Below are positions 1 to 9,199 of a stretch of DNA of 13,283 bases, piece by piece (positions within the stretch are counted from its first letter, which is position 1; each line of letters begins with the position of its first letter). Below the pieces are notes generated by a model. The model was not told the DNA's origin. It did not search any database and saw only the letters and a program-made list of their open reading frames with translations. The position numbers and the translations under genes are program-made. Origin of the DNA: Conidiobolus incongruus B7586 (taxonomy: Eukaryota > Entomophthoromycota > Entomophthoromycetes > Entomophthorales > Conidiobolaceae); NCBI GenBank assembly GCA_000697335.1, contig JNEM01015130.1, positions 1 through 13,283 of the forward strand, written 5' to 3'.

Positions 1-829
1 TAATTTATTAATTGTAATTATTTTTTTTTAAATATATTTATTTTATTTTATATTTCAAAACTCCTAGAGTTAAAAATATATTATAACTATTATTCTCTAA
101 TATTTTTATTTATTATAAAAGTTTATAAACTATTATATCTAATAAAGGTATGTAATTTAACTTTTAATTTTAAAAGTTATTATTTTTTTCATTTAAGATT
201 AATTTAATTATATTTATTACTAATCACTATTAAACTAATAAACTTATTGAAAAAATTATTAAAACCTCAAATCAAATGATTAAAGCTTATATTAACATTA
301 ATTAGTTAAATTAAGAAACTTATATCTATTAATTTTAATATTCATTCAATATCTTTATTAATAAATCAATGGGTTTTATCCTTTATTTTATTAATTATAA
401 TAAAATCTTAATTAAATAATTGCTATAAAATTTTAAATCAAATTATCTCAAAATATTATTAAATATTAATTTAATAATAAATATATTAACTTTATTATTA
501 AATTTAAAAAAATTAAAGGATTATAGAATAATAATATTTAAAATTATTTTAAAATCTTTTTGAATATAAAACTAATATGTTTGTATATTTACAATAGTTT
601 ATCTTTAAACTTACCTTATTTAAGTTTAATATAAACCTAAAATATTTACTATTATATTATAATTAATATATAATTTAATTTATTAATTTAAATTTTAAAA
701 ATATTATCTTAAATTACGTTTAACTTTAAGGATTAACTTTACCTTTCACATATCTAAAATTAGACCTTATTTTAAAGATTTTAATATATTTTTTAATTAA
801 TTAAAAATATTAAAAAAAGATTTAACTAT

Positions 830-1000
830 TAATTAAAATAGAAAAAAATACTATATTGATTGTATAGTTAAATCTAAATCTATTAGGAATAAGCTTTATT
901 TTTATATAAAATAGATAAGTTATTTTATTGAAAAAATTATTTAAAAACCTTTAGAAAATATTAAGAATATTTTAACCCATTATATCTATTTGTAAAAATT
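830..1000 (+). other. Chromodomain-coding remnant of gypsy copy G2
   Basis: The translated plus strand still shows words of a C-terminal chromodomain that match the same place in G1, such as SKSIRNKLYFYIK followed by KPLENIKNILTHYIYL. Canonical chromodomains read like KSK.....YLVKWKGY....TWEPLENLKN in this stretch. In chromoviruses this domain sits at the end of integrase and is known to direct insertion towards methylated-histone chromatin. It is a fossil in a broken reading frame. Confidence 0.65.
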
Positions 1001-1038
1001 TATGGAATATATTTTTTTTAAGAAATTTATTAAAAAAA

Positions 1039-1438
1039 TATTAAGAAACTAGTTTTTTAAATTCTGATATATATTTTTTATAATTTAACTAAGTATAAAT
1101 TATATGATTCATTTATTCTTTGATAGTTCAATTAATTATATAAATAATATTGAATTATTTAATAAATTTAGCTTTTTATTTCCTTAGTTCATATTATTTT
1201 TTATTTTTTATTTTTCTATATTATTTTTAAAATTAAAGCTATATTATATTAAATTATAGTATATTAATATTAATTAATATTAATCTTAAAATATTAGTGA
1301 CTCATCTGAGTTTAAAGCTTAATTAAACTTTGTTTATATATTCACATTATATCCCATATTATATTAACTCTTTTTATGCCATATTATCCTTATATTAACT
1401 CTTCCTTTATACTTTATTAGTAATTTTTTACTATTATA
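1039..1438 (+). repeat. 3' LTR of gypsy copy G2
   Basis: This segment aligns end to end with the reverse complement of the two G1 LTRs. It begins at TATTAAGAAACTAG, where the G1 LTR has TGTTAAGAGACTA, and ends at TACTATTATA, where G1 has ACCACTACA. Shared internal landmarks are the TATA-like TATAAATAA at 1139-1147, the TGACTCA heptamer at 1298-1304 and the AGCTTAATTAAAC word that follows it. At about 400 bp it is slightly longer than the G1 LTRs. No counterpart LTR is in the window because the rest of the element lies upstream. Confidence 0.85.
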
Positions 1439-1738
1439 TTTATAAAGATTAATTATTAATTATTTCTGAATTAATCAAGATTTTATAATTAAATTAAATT
1501 TTTAAATAATAATAGTATTTTATTAACTATGATTTATTTATATTTAATTATAATATTGAAAGTTACAATTTAATTAAGATAGATATTTAAATTTTAAATT
1601 ATTTTAAAAAATATTAAAATAAATAAATTATTCTAATATTTTTATTATAATGTCTTTAGATATATAGGGTGTTATATTAGTAAAATATATTTATTAAAAA
1701 AAATATAATTTTTTTTATAATTTTATAAAAATTTTTTA
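1439..1738. other. AT-rich spacer, no gene seen
   Basis: These 300 bases between the G2 LTR and the Tc1 element contain only A/T-rich sequence with short T and A runs. I see no coding frame, no match to the other elements in the window and no clear repeat. They may be host DNA or an element decayed past recognition. Confidence 0.6.
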
Positions 1739-1740
1739 TA

Positions 1741-1959
1741 CACTAACTTGCAAAAATGAGTCATAAAATCAAAAATATATATATTTTAATTAATAACTAA
1801 AACAATTGTATATATTAGATTACTTGAAACTATAATATATAATTAAAGTATATTATTTAATAATAAATAAATATATTTAGATATATTTATTAAACTATTA
1901 GCAAAAATATTAACCTTTAATATTTAACCAAGGTGAGTTATAAATTTGCAGATTTTTGA
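1741..1959 (+). repeat. Left inverted arm of T1 (IR/DR type)
   Basis: The outer repeat is 1741-1775 and similarity to the right arm continues to about 1803. The inner repeat is 1928-1959. Both contain a directly repeated core: ATGAGTCATAAA at 1756-1767 and GTGAGTTATAAA at 1933-1944, starts 177 bp apart. Two direct repeats inside a long terminal inverted repeat is the IR/DR layout known from Tc3 and Sleeping Beauty, where the repeats bind transposase. The binding role here is inferred from that family. Confidence 0.85.
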
Positions 1960-2066
1960 GATAAGGGGATATATTTAACAATATATAACCATATCTTTTT
2001 TCTCTCTTTGCTATTATTTTATATAATATTTTACAGATATACTAAATTTTTTTTATTAGTATCATT

Positions 2067-3083
2067 ATACCTAAATCCCTCTCTAAAAAAATCTACTTGT
2101 GTATTAATCAACTTTATAAAAAAAATAAATCAACTTGTGATATTGGTAGAATTACTAGTGTTAGTTAGTCTATTATAGCTAAGGTTGTTAAGAATAGCAA
2201 TAAAGAAACATTTAAACCTAAACTTAAGTGTGTTAAGATTATAGATGAACATGATAAGAAGTATATCTATAGATTGGTTAATACAAGCAAGTGTGGTACT
2301 GCTGTAGAAATATAGCAGGAATTGTAAGACTATGTAGGAATATTAGTTAACACTAATACTATTATATGTGTTTTATGTTGGCATGGATACCACTTACATT
2401 TTAAGAAAAAACACCCCCAACTAAAGAAATCCCATTATAAAGCTAGGTGGGAGTTTGAATGTTGCTACTGATGCTAAACCAAAACTAATTAGAGTAAGGT
2501 TATTTAGTCAAATAAAACAAAAATATACCTTAGTAAATCTGATAGAAAAGCTAGATGCTTCAGAAAAGATACAGAATTACTTTATAACCATCATGTTAAT
2601 TTTACCCAAAAGTATAGTGATGGGTTAATTATTATTTGGGGATGTATGTTGTCTTTAGGTATAAGGTATTTTTGTAAAGTTAATGGGGGAATTAATATTG
2701 AGATGTATTAAAGTATTCTGAACAATGAATTGAAAAAAACTATTGAATAATATGGGTTAAACAAATCTGATGTTATTTTCTAGCAAGATAATACCTCTTG
2801 CTATACTATAGCTTCTACTACCAAATAGCTTAAAAATAACAAGATAACAGTTATAAAGTGGCCTTCTCAATCTCCTAACCTTAATCTAATTAAACACCTT
2901 TGGGATCAGTTAAAAAAAGCTATTAAAGCTTTCCCCCCAGCAAAAAATTTAAATCAACTTTGGGAATATGTTCAAGAATCATAGAACAAGATTAACCCTT
3001 CTTAGTGTAAGAAGTTAGTTGATTCTATACCCCACAAACTTAAAGAAGTTAGAAAAGCTAAAGATAGATACACTAGGTTTTAA
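2067..3083 (+). pseudogene. Tc1-family DD34E transposase, inactivated by RIP-like mutation
   Basis: The element's cut-and-paste transposase. The frame runs 338 codons from ATACCTAAATCC (2067, apparently ATG turned to ATA) to TAA at 3081-3083 with no frameshift, close to the usual Tc1 length of about 340. An N-terminal helix-turn-helix region is seen around codons 15-60 (CDIGRITSVS then SIIAKVV). The catalytic domain keeps KTKI, QDNTSCYT, WPSQSPNLNLIKHLW and, near the C-terminus, LVDSIPHKL followed by DRYTRF. The triad positions are codons 149, 241 and 276, so 34 residues separate the last two, which defines DD34E. The first Asp is now Asn, the Glu is now Lys, and only the middle Asp survives. 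About 13 in-frame stops are present, mostly TAG. Several replace expected Gln (before QDN at 2781; in SVS-stop-SII) and others expected Trp (2505, before SNKTKI). C-to-T and G-to-A changes together explain both. The identification is secure. Confidence 0.93.
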
Positions 3084-3096
3084 TTTTTTTTTATCA

Positions 3097-3313
3097 CCAA
3101 AAACCTGCAAATTTATGACTCACCTTAGGTAAAATTTAAGGGTTTATATTTTAGCTAATTAATAGCTAAATATCATCATTTAATGATATATATAACTAAT
3201 AAATATAATAGATTTTAATTATTTAATTTAGGTTTATTTCATTAAATATTAATTAAGTTATTAGTAAAAGTATAGGTGTTTTTGATTTTATGACTCACTT
3301 TTGCAGGTTAGTG
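3097..3313 (-). repeat. Right inverted arm of T1 (IR/DR type)
   Basis: The outer repeat is 3279-3313 and the inner is 3097-3129, mirroring the left arm. The core TTTATGACTCAC occurs at 3112-3123 and 3287-3298, starts 175 bp apart, nearly the same spacing as on the left. The outer ends differ from the left at two of 35 positions, both transitions. The inner repeats match over about 30 bases. The middle of the arm is much less similar to the left arm, as expected if only the binding sites were kept. Confidence 0.85.
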
Positions 3314-3315
3314 TA

Positions 3316-3704
3316 TTATATATAGTAAATCAAATAAAGAATTATTTTATTTAAATTTATATTAATTATAAAAATTATTTATTAATTAATATTATAAAAC
3401 CAAAATATCTATTATAGAAACTACTATGTATTTTGAAGTTTATCTAATAATGAAATAAATAATATAATATATAATATATTGAATTTGTTGGATATATATT
3501 AATTAACATTTTTTCAATGTTAATTATTTTATAAATTATATTATTTTTTAATAATAGTTATTTTATAAGTTATATAATATTATTTTAAATATAAAAAATT
3601 ATATATTTATATTATATTTAGATTGTTATTATAAATCTTGGATAAAATAATATATTATTAATATATAATGAAAATTATAAGAATCTTTTATAATTAAAAA
3701 GAAT
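3316..3704. other. AT-rich spacer between T1 and mariner A
   Basis: No reading frame or transposon domain is visible here. The only structured item is the palindrome at 3500-3526. Long TATA-type runs occur from about 3590 onwards. The right boundary is where similarity to the 3' flank of the other mariner copies begins (about 3705) and could be off by some tens of bases. Confidence 0.5.
3500..3526. repeat. Perfect 11-bp palindrome with 5-base loop
   Basis: TAATTAACATT at 3500-3510 is followed by TTTTC and then its exact reverse complement AATGTTAATTA at 3516-3526. It includes C and G in the stem, so it is less trivial than the AT-only inverted runs around it. It could be a cruciform-forming site, the end of an unrecognised element, or chance in AT-rich DNA. 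Confidence 0.55.
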
Positions 3705-4650
3705 TATATATTATATTATATAATATATATAAATAAGTATAGATTATGAAATTAATAGTTTGTTTTATTTCTAATTATTTTTTGCCATACTTTTGGCAAA
3801 GTTCTAGTTTTCAAATTATATATCTTTCTATTAAATTTATAATTTGATATTTTATAAACTAATTAATTATTATTGTAAAAATATTTATTCTTGTTAAATG
3901 ATTTTTAGATTATTTAAAATAATTATAATCATATATGTTATAATCTAAAGAATAAATTAAATATATTAGTTCTTTTTAGTTATTTTTGATTAGAAATTTT
4001 TTATAACTTTAGTTTTATATATTTTGTAATTATTATGCATAATAATAGGTTTTTTTAAATAAAAATAAAAATATCAATCAAAAATAATTTTATTTAAAAA
4101 AAATATATAAAGTTTATTATAAATTAATTTTTTAGGAACTAAATAGAAATAATATATATTAGTATAATTCATAGCTATAAATAATATTTATTTATTAATA
4201 TAGTACCTAATTAATAGAATTTATAAAGGGGGTTGATTTAGCTTAATCTAGCATCTTAATTTATATTTTGATAATTGATTATATAAAAAGATCTAAGATT
4301 CATTAATTATAAAAATTATTTTTAAAATCCTTAGTTTCTGGCTATAGCTTTGTAAATTTAATTTAGTAATAAGTGATTTATTTTTTTAAGAGTTTAAATT
4401 AAATTATAATATACCTATCTTATATTTTAATTTATTTATTTTTTATTTAAATTTTATTATATATAAAATATCTATGTAATTAATATTAAAATATCTTAAT
4501 AATTCTCTAGCGAAAATGATAAAATATTTTTTATTTTATTTTTTCATTTGATTATCTTGAATTTATAATGGGAAATTTTTTAATTTCTGATTTTTCAAAA
4601 ATAATATTAGTTTGAAATAAATAAATAAATATAAAGTTAATAAGAAATTA
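3705..4650 (-). mobile_element. Mariner relic A, lacking its 5' end
   Basis: A decayed mariner transposon on the minus strand, recognised by colinear similarity with D and C. Its 3' flank (complement of about 3705-3750) matches the D sequence just after the transposase stop. Its 5' side stops where transposase HTH1 should be, next to the start of mariner D at about 4655. The whole first DNA-binding motif is therefore missing here. The minus-strand N-terminal fragment E, on the other side of D, could be the missing part. Terminal inverted repeats could not be fixed because both edges are A/T-only runs. Confidence 0.75.
3752..4600 (-). pseudogene. Mariner DD34D transposase, copy A, N-terminus missing
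   Basis: Reading the minus strand, the second helix-turn-helix is visible near 4490-4540 (FARELLRYFNINYI), then a first catalytic block INES near 4297-4305 (Asp to Asn), a central block LHNNYK at about 4030-4050, the third block SLDYNIYDYNYF near 3925-3960, and the C-terminal LPKVWQKII at about 3780-3805. The last matches the mariner signature RWQKVI and keeps its Trp, which D has lost. The stop is at 3752-3754. The third catalytic Asp (YDYN) is retained. Frames change along the gene, so it is broken by indels as well as stops. Identification rests on family motifs and on copies C and D. Confidence 0.75.
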
Positions 4651-4729
4651 TATATTTTTAATATATATATATATAATAATTTTTTTGATTAAAAAATGAA
4701 CTTTTTAAAATTAGTTATTTAATTTAATA

Positions 4730-4968
4730 ATTTTTAAATTAAATAATAATTATCAAAATTCTTTTATTTTAGTATCAGTAAAGCTTAACTATAAATACTC
4801 TAAAATTATTCAAAATTTACAAGCAGCTTTTGGTAATAAAATATTATCTATATCAACAATTTATTGCTAAGTAAATTACTTTAAGATTAAGAGAAAAACT
4901 ATCTAAAACTTAATAAAACTTAAAAAATCAACTTCAATTATTATTTATTAAATTATTAATAATATAAG
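4730..4968 (+). pseudogene. Mariner transposase D, N-terminal part (HTH1)
   Basis: The first DNA-binding motif of a mariner transposase. Starting at 4730 (ATT where copy C has ATG), the frame reads through NNYQNS, then KYSKIIQNLQAAFGNKILS and STIYC-stop-VNYFK. This fits the mariner HTH1 pattern of a helix, AFGDxxLS, then ST(V/I)xxW...F. The stop after IYC sits at the expected Trp (TGG to TAA). The following KRKTI-stop-N fits the usual GRxSxEDxxRSGRPS linker in degraded form. The part ends abruptly at the gypsy LTR and the coding sense resumes after 10658. Confidence 0.8.
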
Positions 4969-5357
4969 TGTAGTGGTAGTTAAACTAATATAGTATAAAA
5001 GAAGACTTAATATAAAAGTAGTGTATATAGAACATGGTAATATAATATGGCTATAGTGTGCAAGTGTAAACAAAGTTTAATTAAGCTTCAAACTAAGATG
5101 AGTCACTGATATATTAAGATTTATATTAGGTATTGTTAATCTTATAATATTAACAACATATAGTCTTAATCTTAGAAATAATGTAAAAGTAAAAAATAGT
5201 AAGAATTGAGAGGAAAAAAAAAACCTAGTTTATTAAATAATTTAATACTATTTATACAATTAATTTAATTATATAAGTATAAATTAATTATATAATTTAT
5301 AGTTAATTAGATTATATAAAAGTATATATAAGAATTTAGAGGATTAGTCTCTTAACA
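4969..5357 (-). repeat. 3' LTR of gypsy G1
   Basis: In element orientation it starts TGTTAAGAGACTAATCC and ends CTACCACTACA, giving the canonical TG...CA ends. It is 389 bp and preceded by a purine-rich tract. It carries a TGAGTCAC word (5099-5106 on the plus strand) that is partly lost in the other LTR. The left edge abuts mariner D at 4968. Confidence 0.92.
5248..5256 (-). promoter_or_regulatory. TATA-like box inside the G1 LTR
   Basis: TATAAATAG on the minus strand, about 100 bases into the LTR in element sense, is kept at the same place in the other LTR (10549-10557) and as TATAAATAA in G2 (1139-1147). Conservation across three LTRs suggests it was the core promoter, although in such AT-rich DNA the motif alone is weak evidence. 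Confidence 0.4.
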
Positions 5358-5367
5358 CTCTTTTAGT
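5358..5367 (-). other. Purine-rich tract next to the 3' LTR
   Basis: On the minus strand ACTAAAAGAG runs directly into the LTR start TGTTAAGAG. Position and composition fit the polypurine tract that primes plus-strand DNA synthesis in LTR elements. It is short and weakened by the AT-rich context. Confidence 0.55.
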
Positions 5368-5404
5368 AAGTTTCTTAGAGGAGACACACTCCCTAAATTT
5401 TTAC

Positions 5405-5580
5405 AAATAGGTATAATAGGTTAAGATATTCTTAATATTTTTTAGGGGTTCTTATATAACTTTTTTAATAAGATAACCTATCTATTTTATATAAAAATAA
5501 AGCTTATTCCTAACAAATTTAGACTTAATTATATAATTAACATAATATTCTTCTTCTCTATCTTGATTAATAATTGGATC
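5405..5580 (-). other. Chromodomain-coding region of G1
   Basis: The minus-strand translation shows SKFVRNKLYFYIK, then IGY, EPLKNIKNI and a following tyrosine-rich helix, preceded by DPIINQDREEEYYV. This matches the chromodomain order V..I...K......YLVKW.GY......WEP..NL. It lies after integrase, as in chromoviruses. The family is known to use it to recognise heterochromatin marks. G2 carries the same domain at 830-1000. Confidence 0.75.
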
Positions 5581-5589
5581 TAATTTTAA

Positions 5590-6720
5590 AGTTTTTATTT
5601 AATTAGGAAAAGTGTCAAAATCTTCAAAGTATGGTTTAATTTTGAATATGTAAAAGGTAAAGTTAATCCTCAAAGTTAAAGGTAATTCCAAGGTAATATT
5701 TTCAAAATTTAAATCAATAGATTAAATTTTATAGGGACTATAATATAATAGTAAGTATTTGGGATTTAAGCCAGATTTAAATAGGGTAAGTTTAAGGGTA
5801 AATTATTCTAAGTATGTAAACATGTTAATTTCATATTTAAAAGGATTTCTAAATAACTTTAAGTATTGTTGTTCAATAATCTTTTGATTTTGTTCTAAGT
5901 TAAATTTAACAAGGAAATTAATATATTTGATATTAGATTAAAATTCAACAATATCAAAAGATAAGTTGATTTGAAGTTTTGGAGTAATTATTAAGTTAGG
6001 ATGTTTACTATAATTAATGAAATAAAGGCTAAAACCTGTTGATTTATTGATAAAGGTGTTGAATAAATATTAAAGTTAGTAGATATAAGTATTTTAATTT
6101 AACTGATTAGTGTCAATATAAGCTCTAATTATTTGCTTCAAGGTTTTAATAATTCTTTCAATAAGTTTATTGGTTTAATAATAATTAGTAGTAGATATAG
6201 CTAGGTTATTATTAAAAAAAAAGATAGTAACTTCTAGAATTAGGAATTAAATTGTATATCTCTATCAGATATAATAGTTTATAGAATTCTATAATAGGTA
6301 AAGATATTAGAGAATAACAATTGTGTAATATCTTTAACTGTAGAAGTTTTGAAACAAGGAATAAAATAAACATATTTAGAAAATAAATCAATTACAATTA
6401 GTAAGTTATTATAACCATTTGTTGATTTGGGAATTTCTATAAAATTAAGCTAGATTTATTACTAAGTTTTATTATAAATTGTAAGGGAATAAGTTTATTA
6501 TATTATAGTTGAGTGTTATATTTAATTCTTTAGTATATATCACAGGTATTAGTGTATTTCTAAATTGATTTAACTAGGGAAAGTTAGTAGTATTTTATTT
6601 TAATTCTCTCAGCAGTTTTTAACTAGTTTTGATGTCCTCTAACAAGTAAGTTATAGCATTCATCAAATATTGTTTGTTGGATCTTAGGAATGTTAGTAAT
6701 ATATAGACAATTATAATAAT
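5590..6720 (-). other. Integrase region of G1
   Basis: The minus strand shows, in order, a probable zinc-binding segment (about 6560-6720), a catalytic core of the retroviral integrase type (about 5990-6480) with words such as TNGYNNLLV-like and STGFS near INYSKHPN, and a C-terminal segment (about 5590-5850) leading into the chromodomain. The word order TGFSPFxxNYGxHP is diagnostic for gypsy integrases. Pieces fall in different frames; the region is a fossil. Confidence 0.8.
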
Positions 6721-7059
6721 ATAGTAAGTTATTAATAATTTTAAATCTTTTAACATATTTTAATTAGTTTTCTAATAGTTTAGAAAGTTCTTCTTTAACT
6801 AAAATAAAAAAATCATTATTTAACAGTGTTTCTTAAAGTAGTTTAATAAATTTTTTATTTCCTTCATTAATAATTATTAAGTTAATATTTGCTGGGTTTT
6901 TGCAATTAGAATAAAAAGATAGGTATGTAAGATTTTTTAACTAAGTATCTATAATATAGTTTTATTAACCTAAGAGATATTAAATAAAGAAAAGGTAAGC
7001 TTAGATAGTTTTAATCTATTTAACTTATTTTCTTAATAAATGCTTCTAAGTATTTAAGT

Positions 7060-7400
7060 AGATAAGTGATTTATAATTTGTAAGTACTAAAAAAAATTGT
7101 AGGATAAGAAATATAAGTGATTTTTGATTATTTCTACTAAAGCAAGAAGTTTTTATTTATAGACTAGGTATTTTAATTTAGCTAGTTTTATTTTTCTTAA
7201 CCAGAATGTTATTGGTTTTAACATAATATTTATAAAGTTAAACTCAACTTATTCTTTTTTATTTATTATTTTATCTTATAGTTGTAAGGTAAAGTATAAA
7301 TTAAATTTAAACTAGGTTAACTATCTACTAATTGTAAAAAAACTAAAGTTAGTAAAAATAATAGTAGGTAGTTTTAAATTAAAGATAAATAAAACAAGAA
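7060..7400 (-). other. RNase H region of G1
   Basis: The minus strand reads KPITFWLRKIKLAKLKYLVYK, then LLALVEIIKNHLYFL and LQIINHLST. These match the gypsy RNase H blocks 'RPVAFxSRKLxxAExNY', 'ELLAIVxxxxxWRHYL' and 'TDHKSL'. The start of the domain is near 7390. Broken. Confidence 0.8.
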
Positions 7401-7599
7401 TATTAGTAATATAGAAAATTAAAGCATTTATACAGAAAGTATATAGCAGGGTTTATTTAAAAAGAGAGTTTTTTTTCAAGAGATTAGTAAGAAAAATAGC
7501 AAGTTCAATAAAAGAATCAATGAAATCTTTGAAGTAATTTAATAATTTAAGTACAAACATAAGTTAATCTTTGTTTATAAGTATAGTAAAAGCTTTAAC

Positions 7600-8220
7600 A
7601 CTATTGAGTTTAGTTAGATTAATATTAATTCCTTAAGAGGAAACAATATAACCATAGAAAAAAACAGAAGAGGCACTAAAAATGTATTTTAATAATTTTA
7701 AAGATAATTTATGTTCTTGAATAATTTATAAAACTTAATTAACATATTAAATATATTTTTCTTTAGTTTTTAAATGGATCAAGATATTATTAAAGTATAT
7801 AATAACAAAGTTATTAAAGACAAGGTTAAAAAAGGAATTAATAAATTAAGTGAAAGTTACAAAGGCATTACACAATTTAAAGTTTATAATAGTAAATTTA
7901 TAGTGACCTAAAAGAATATTGAAAGCAGTTAAAAAGATAGAATTTTCTTCAACTCCAATGTTATAATATTTATTCTTAACATCTAATTTAATAAATATAG
8001 TTGATTTAAGTAGTTTATCCCTAATATTATGTAGGTTTAATAATAAAATTTTATCCTTAATAGTTTTAGAGTTTAAAACATAGTTATTAATATATAGTCT
8101 CTAACCACCATCAGCTTTTTTATAAAGAGGATTAGAGATTTTTATAATAAGGAAAAAAGTCTAATATACCCATTTTTAAGTAGTTTTTGGATTTCTTCTT
8201 TTAAAGTTTAATATTGTTCA
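7600..8220 (-). other. Reverse transcriptase region of G1
   Basis: The minus strand shows PLYKKADGG (near 8100-8125; gypsy consensus KKxDGGWR), GHYKFTIINF (consensus GxYEFxVMPFGL) and VIVYFNNILI near 7780-7800 at the place of the YLDDILI active-site box. The order and spacing are those of a gypsy reverse transcriptase. Broken. Confidence 0.85.
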
Positions 8221-8818
8221 GGAGATAAATAGCAAGTAAACTTTAAGTATAGTTGTATACTAAAGAGTAGTTTAATTTTATGCTTAATATTGTGTTTAAG
8301 AAGTAATTTATCTATAGATTTAAAAACATTAGCAAATTAACTTATTGTATTATATAAAAAGTGGTTATTAGATATAACTTCATTAAAATTAACAGATGAA
8401 GTATTAATAGATGAGTAATAAACAAATATATATCCTTATAAGTTATTAGGGTTTTTAATTAGTTTTTTCATTGGTTTTTGCTTATAATAATAGAATTATT
8501 TGTTATAATTATAGAGTTAGTGTTAGGTATAGTATTTAATAGTTTTTTAGTAGGGTAATATTGGTTTTTTAAGATTAATTCTATTAATTTCTTTTGGAAT
8601 ATAAATAAAATAAATTTGTAGCCTTCTAGGGTAATATTCATAGATATAAAACTGTGATATTTAAACTAATTTTGACCTAGTATAAAATTATAACTAATGT
8701 TGTTAACTAGGAATTTAATATATTAAGAGTACTTAAAGGGTAATAATAAATATCTAAATATAATACCAAATGCTTGTTCTATTAAGTTGTTAGTATATTT
8801 AATTATCAAGTTACTTTT

Positions 8819-9034
8819 TTAAGTAGGTAAAGATAGCTTTATAACAATAGAAGAGGAGATAATATAATTAGAACAACTAGAATTAATTAAAACACTAACA
8901 GGTGTGTTTATAAAAAAACTAATTAATACAAACAATAAGGTGATAGTTAAAGGTAAAGAATTATAAGATAGATTAGATACTAGAATATTTTTAATTTCTA
9001 ATAGTTTAATTAGTTGGATTTCTCTAGTATACAT
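8819..9034 (-). other. Aspartic protease region of G1
   Basis: A 71-codon open stretch, the longest surviving in this element, contains VSVLINSSCSNYIISSSIV, at the place of the retroviral-type protease motif VLIDSGAxxNFISxxxV. It lies between gag and reverse transcriptase, as expected for Ty3/gypsy. It is a fragment of the polyprotein, not an independent gene. Confidence 0.75.
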
Positions 9035-9199
9035 AGTTTAATTTATAGAATCAGTAGTCTATTAGAACTATTGTAGATTAGATTAAAATCTGCTAACTAA
9101 TTGTAAAAAAGGTGATTTTAAGATTATATTAATATTATTAAAGTTTGATTTATGGTTGGTAAGTTAAGATTATTGAAAATTAAACAGATGTTGCTTTTT

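Larger units (their letters stand above)
1..1438 (+). mobile_element. Ty3/gypsy chromovirus copy G2, 3' portion, truncated by window edge
   Basis: This is a fossil LTR retrotransposon read on the plus strand. Only its 3' part lies in the window: the second half of integrase, a chromodomain region, a short 3' untranslated stretch and the 3' LTR. The call comes from colinear similarity to the reverse complement of copy G1. Bases about 150-540 match G1 at about 5880-6270, 540-830 match about 5580-5870, and 830-1038 match about 5358-5580. Recognisable shared words include the block around 890-925 that also occurs near 5485-5520. The copy is broken many times, is more AT-rich than G1, and is probably older or more heavily mutated. 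The two copies have opposite orientation. The family call is firm; the 5' end lies outside the window. Confidence 0.88.
1741..3313 (+). mobile_element. Tc1-like DNA transposon T1, full length, inactive
   Basis: This 1573-bp element is flanked by TA on both sides (1739-1740 and 3314-3315), the target duplication of Tc1/mariner transposons. Its ends are inverted: CACTAACTTGCAAAAATGAG at the left and the complement of CTCACTTTTGCAGGTTAGTG at the right, with only transition differences. Each end is an arm of about 218 bp with an outer and an inner repeat. Between the arms lies one 338-codon transposase frame. G+C in 2100-3130 is visibly higher than anywhere else in the window and the frame has no shift, so this is the youngest element here. 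It cannot make transposase because of about 13 in-frame stops and lost catalytic residues. A second copy, T2, starts at 12965. Confidence 0.93.

Noticed and set aside
2067-3083. Reassigned TAG codon in the Tc1 transposase
   Set aside because: TAG replaces both Gln and Trp, TAA and TGA also occur in frame, and catalytic Asp and Glu are lost through G-to-A changes. Mutation explains everything.
3590-3740. Long TATA-type runs as promoters or terminators
   Set aside because: In sequence this AT-rich such words are expected by chance and no gene lies next to them.
4620-4680. AAAT and TA short tandem runs as a satellite or origin
   Set aside because: They are short, imperfect and typical of the base composition; they sit at the unclear A/D mariner border and show no unit conserved elsewhere.
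8819-9034. 71-codon minus-strand open reading frame as a host gene
   Set aside because: Its sequence and position match the protease of gypsy G1; it is a surviving piece of that element.
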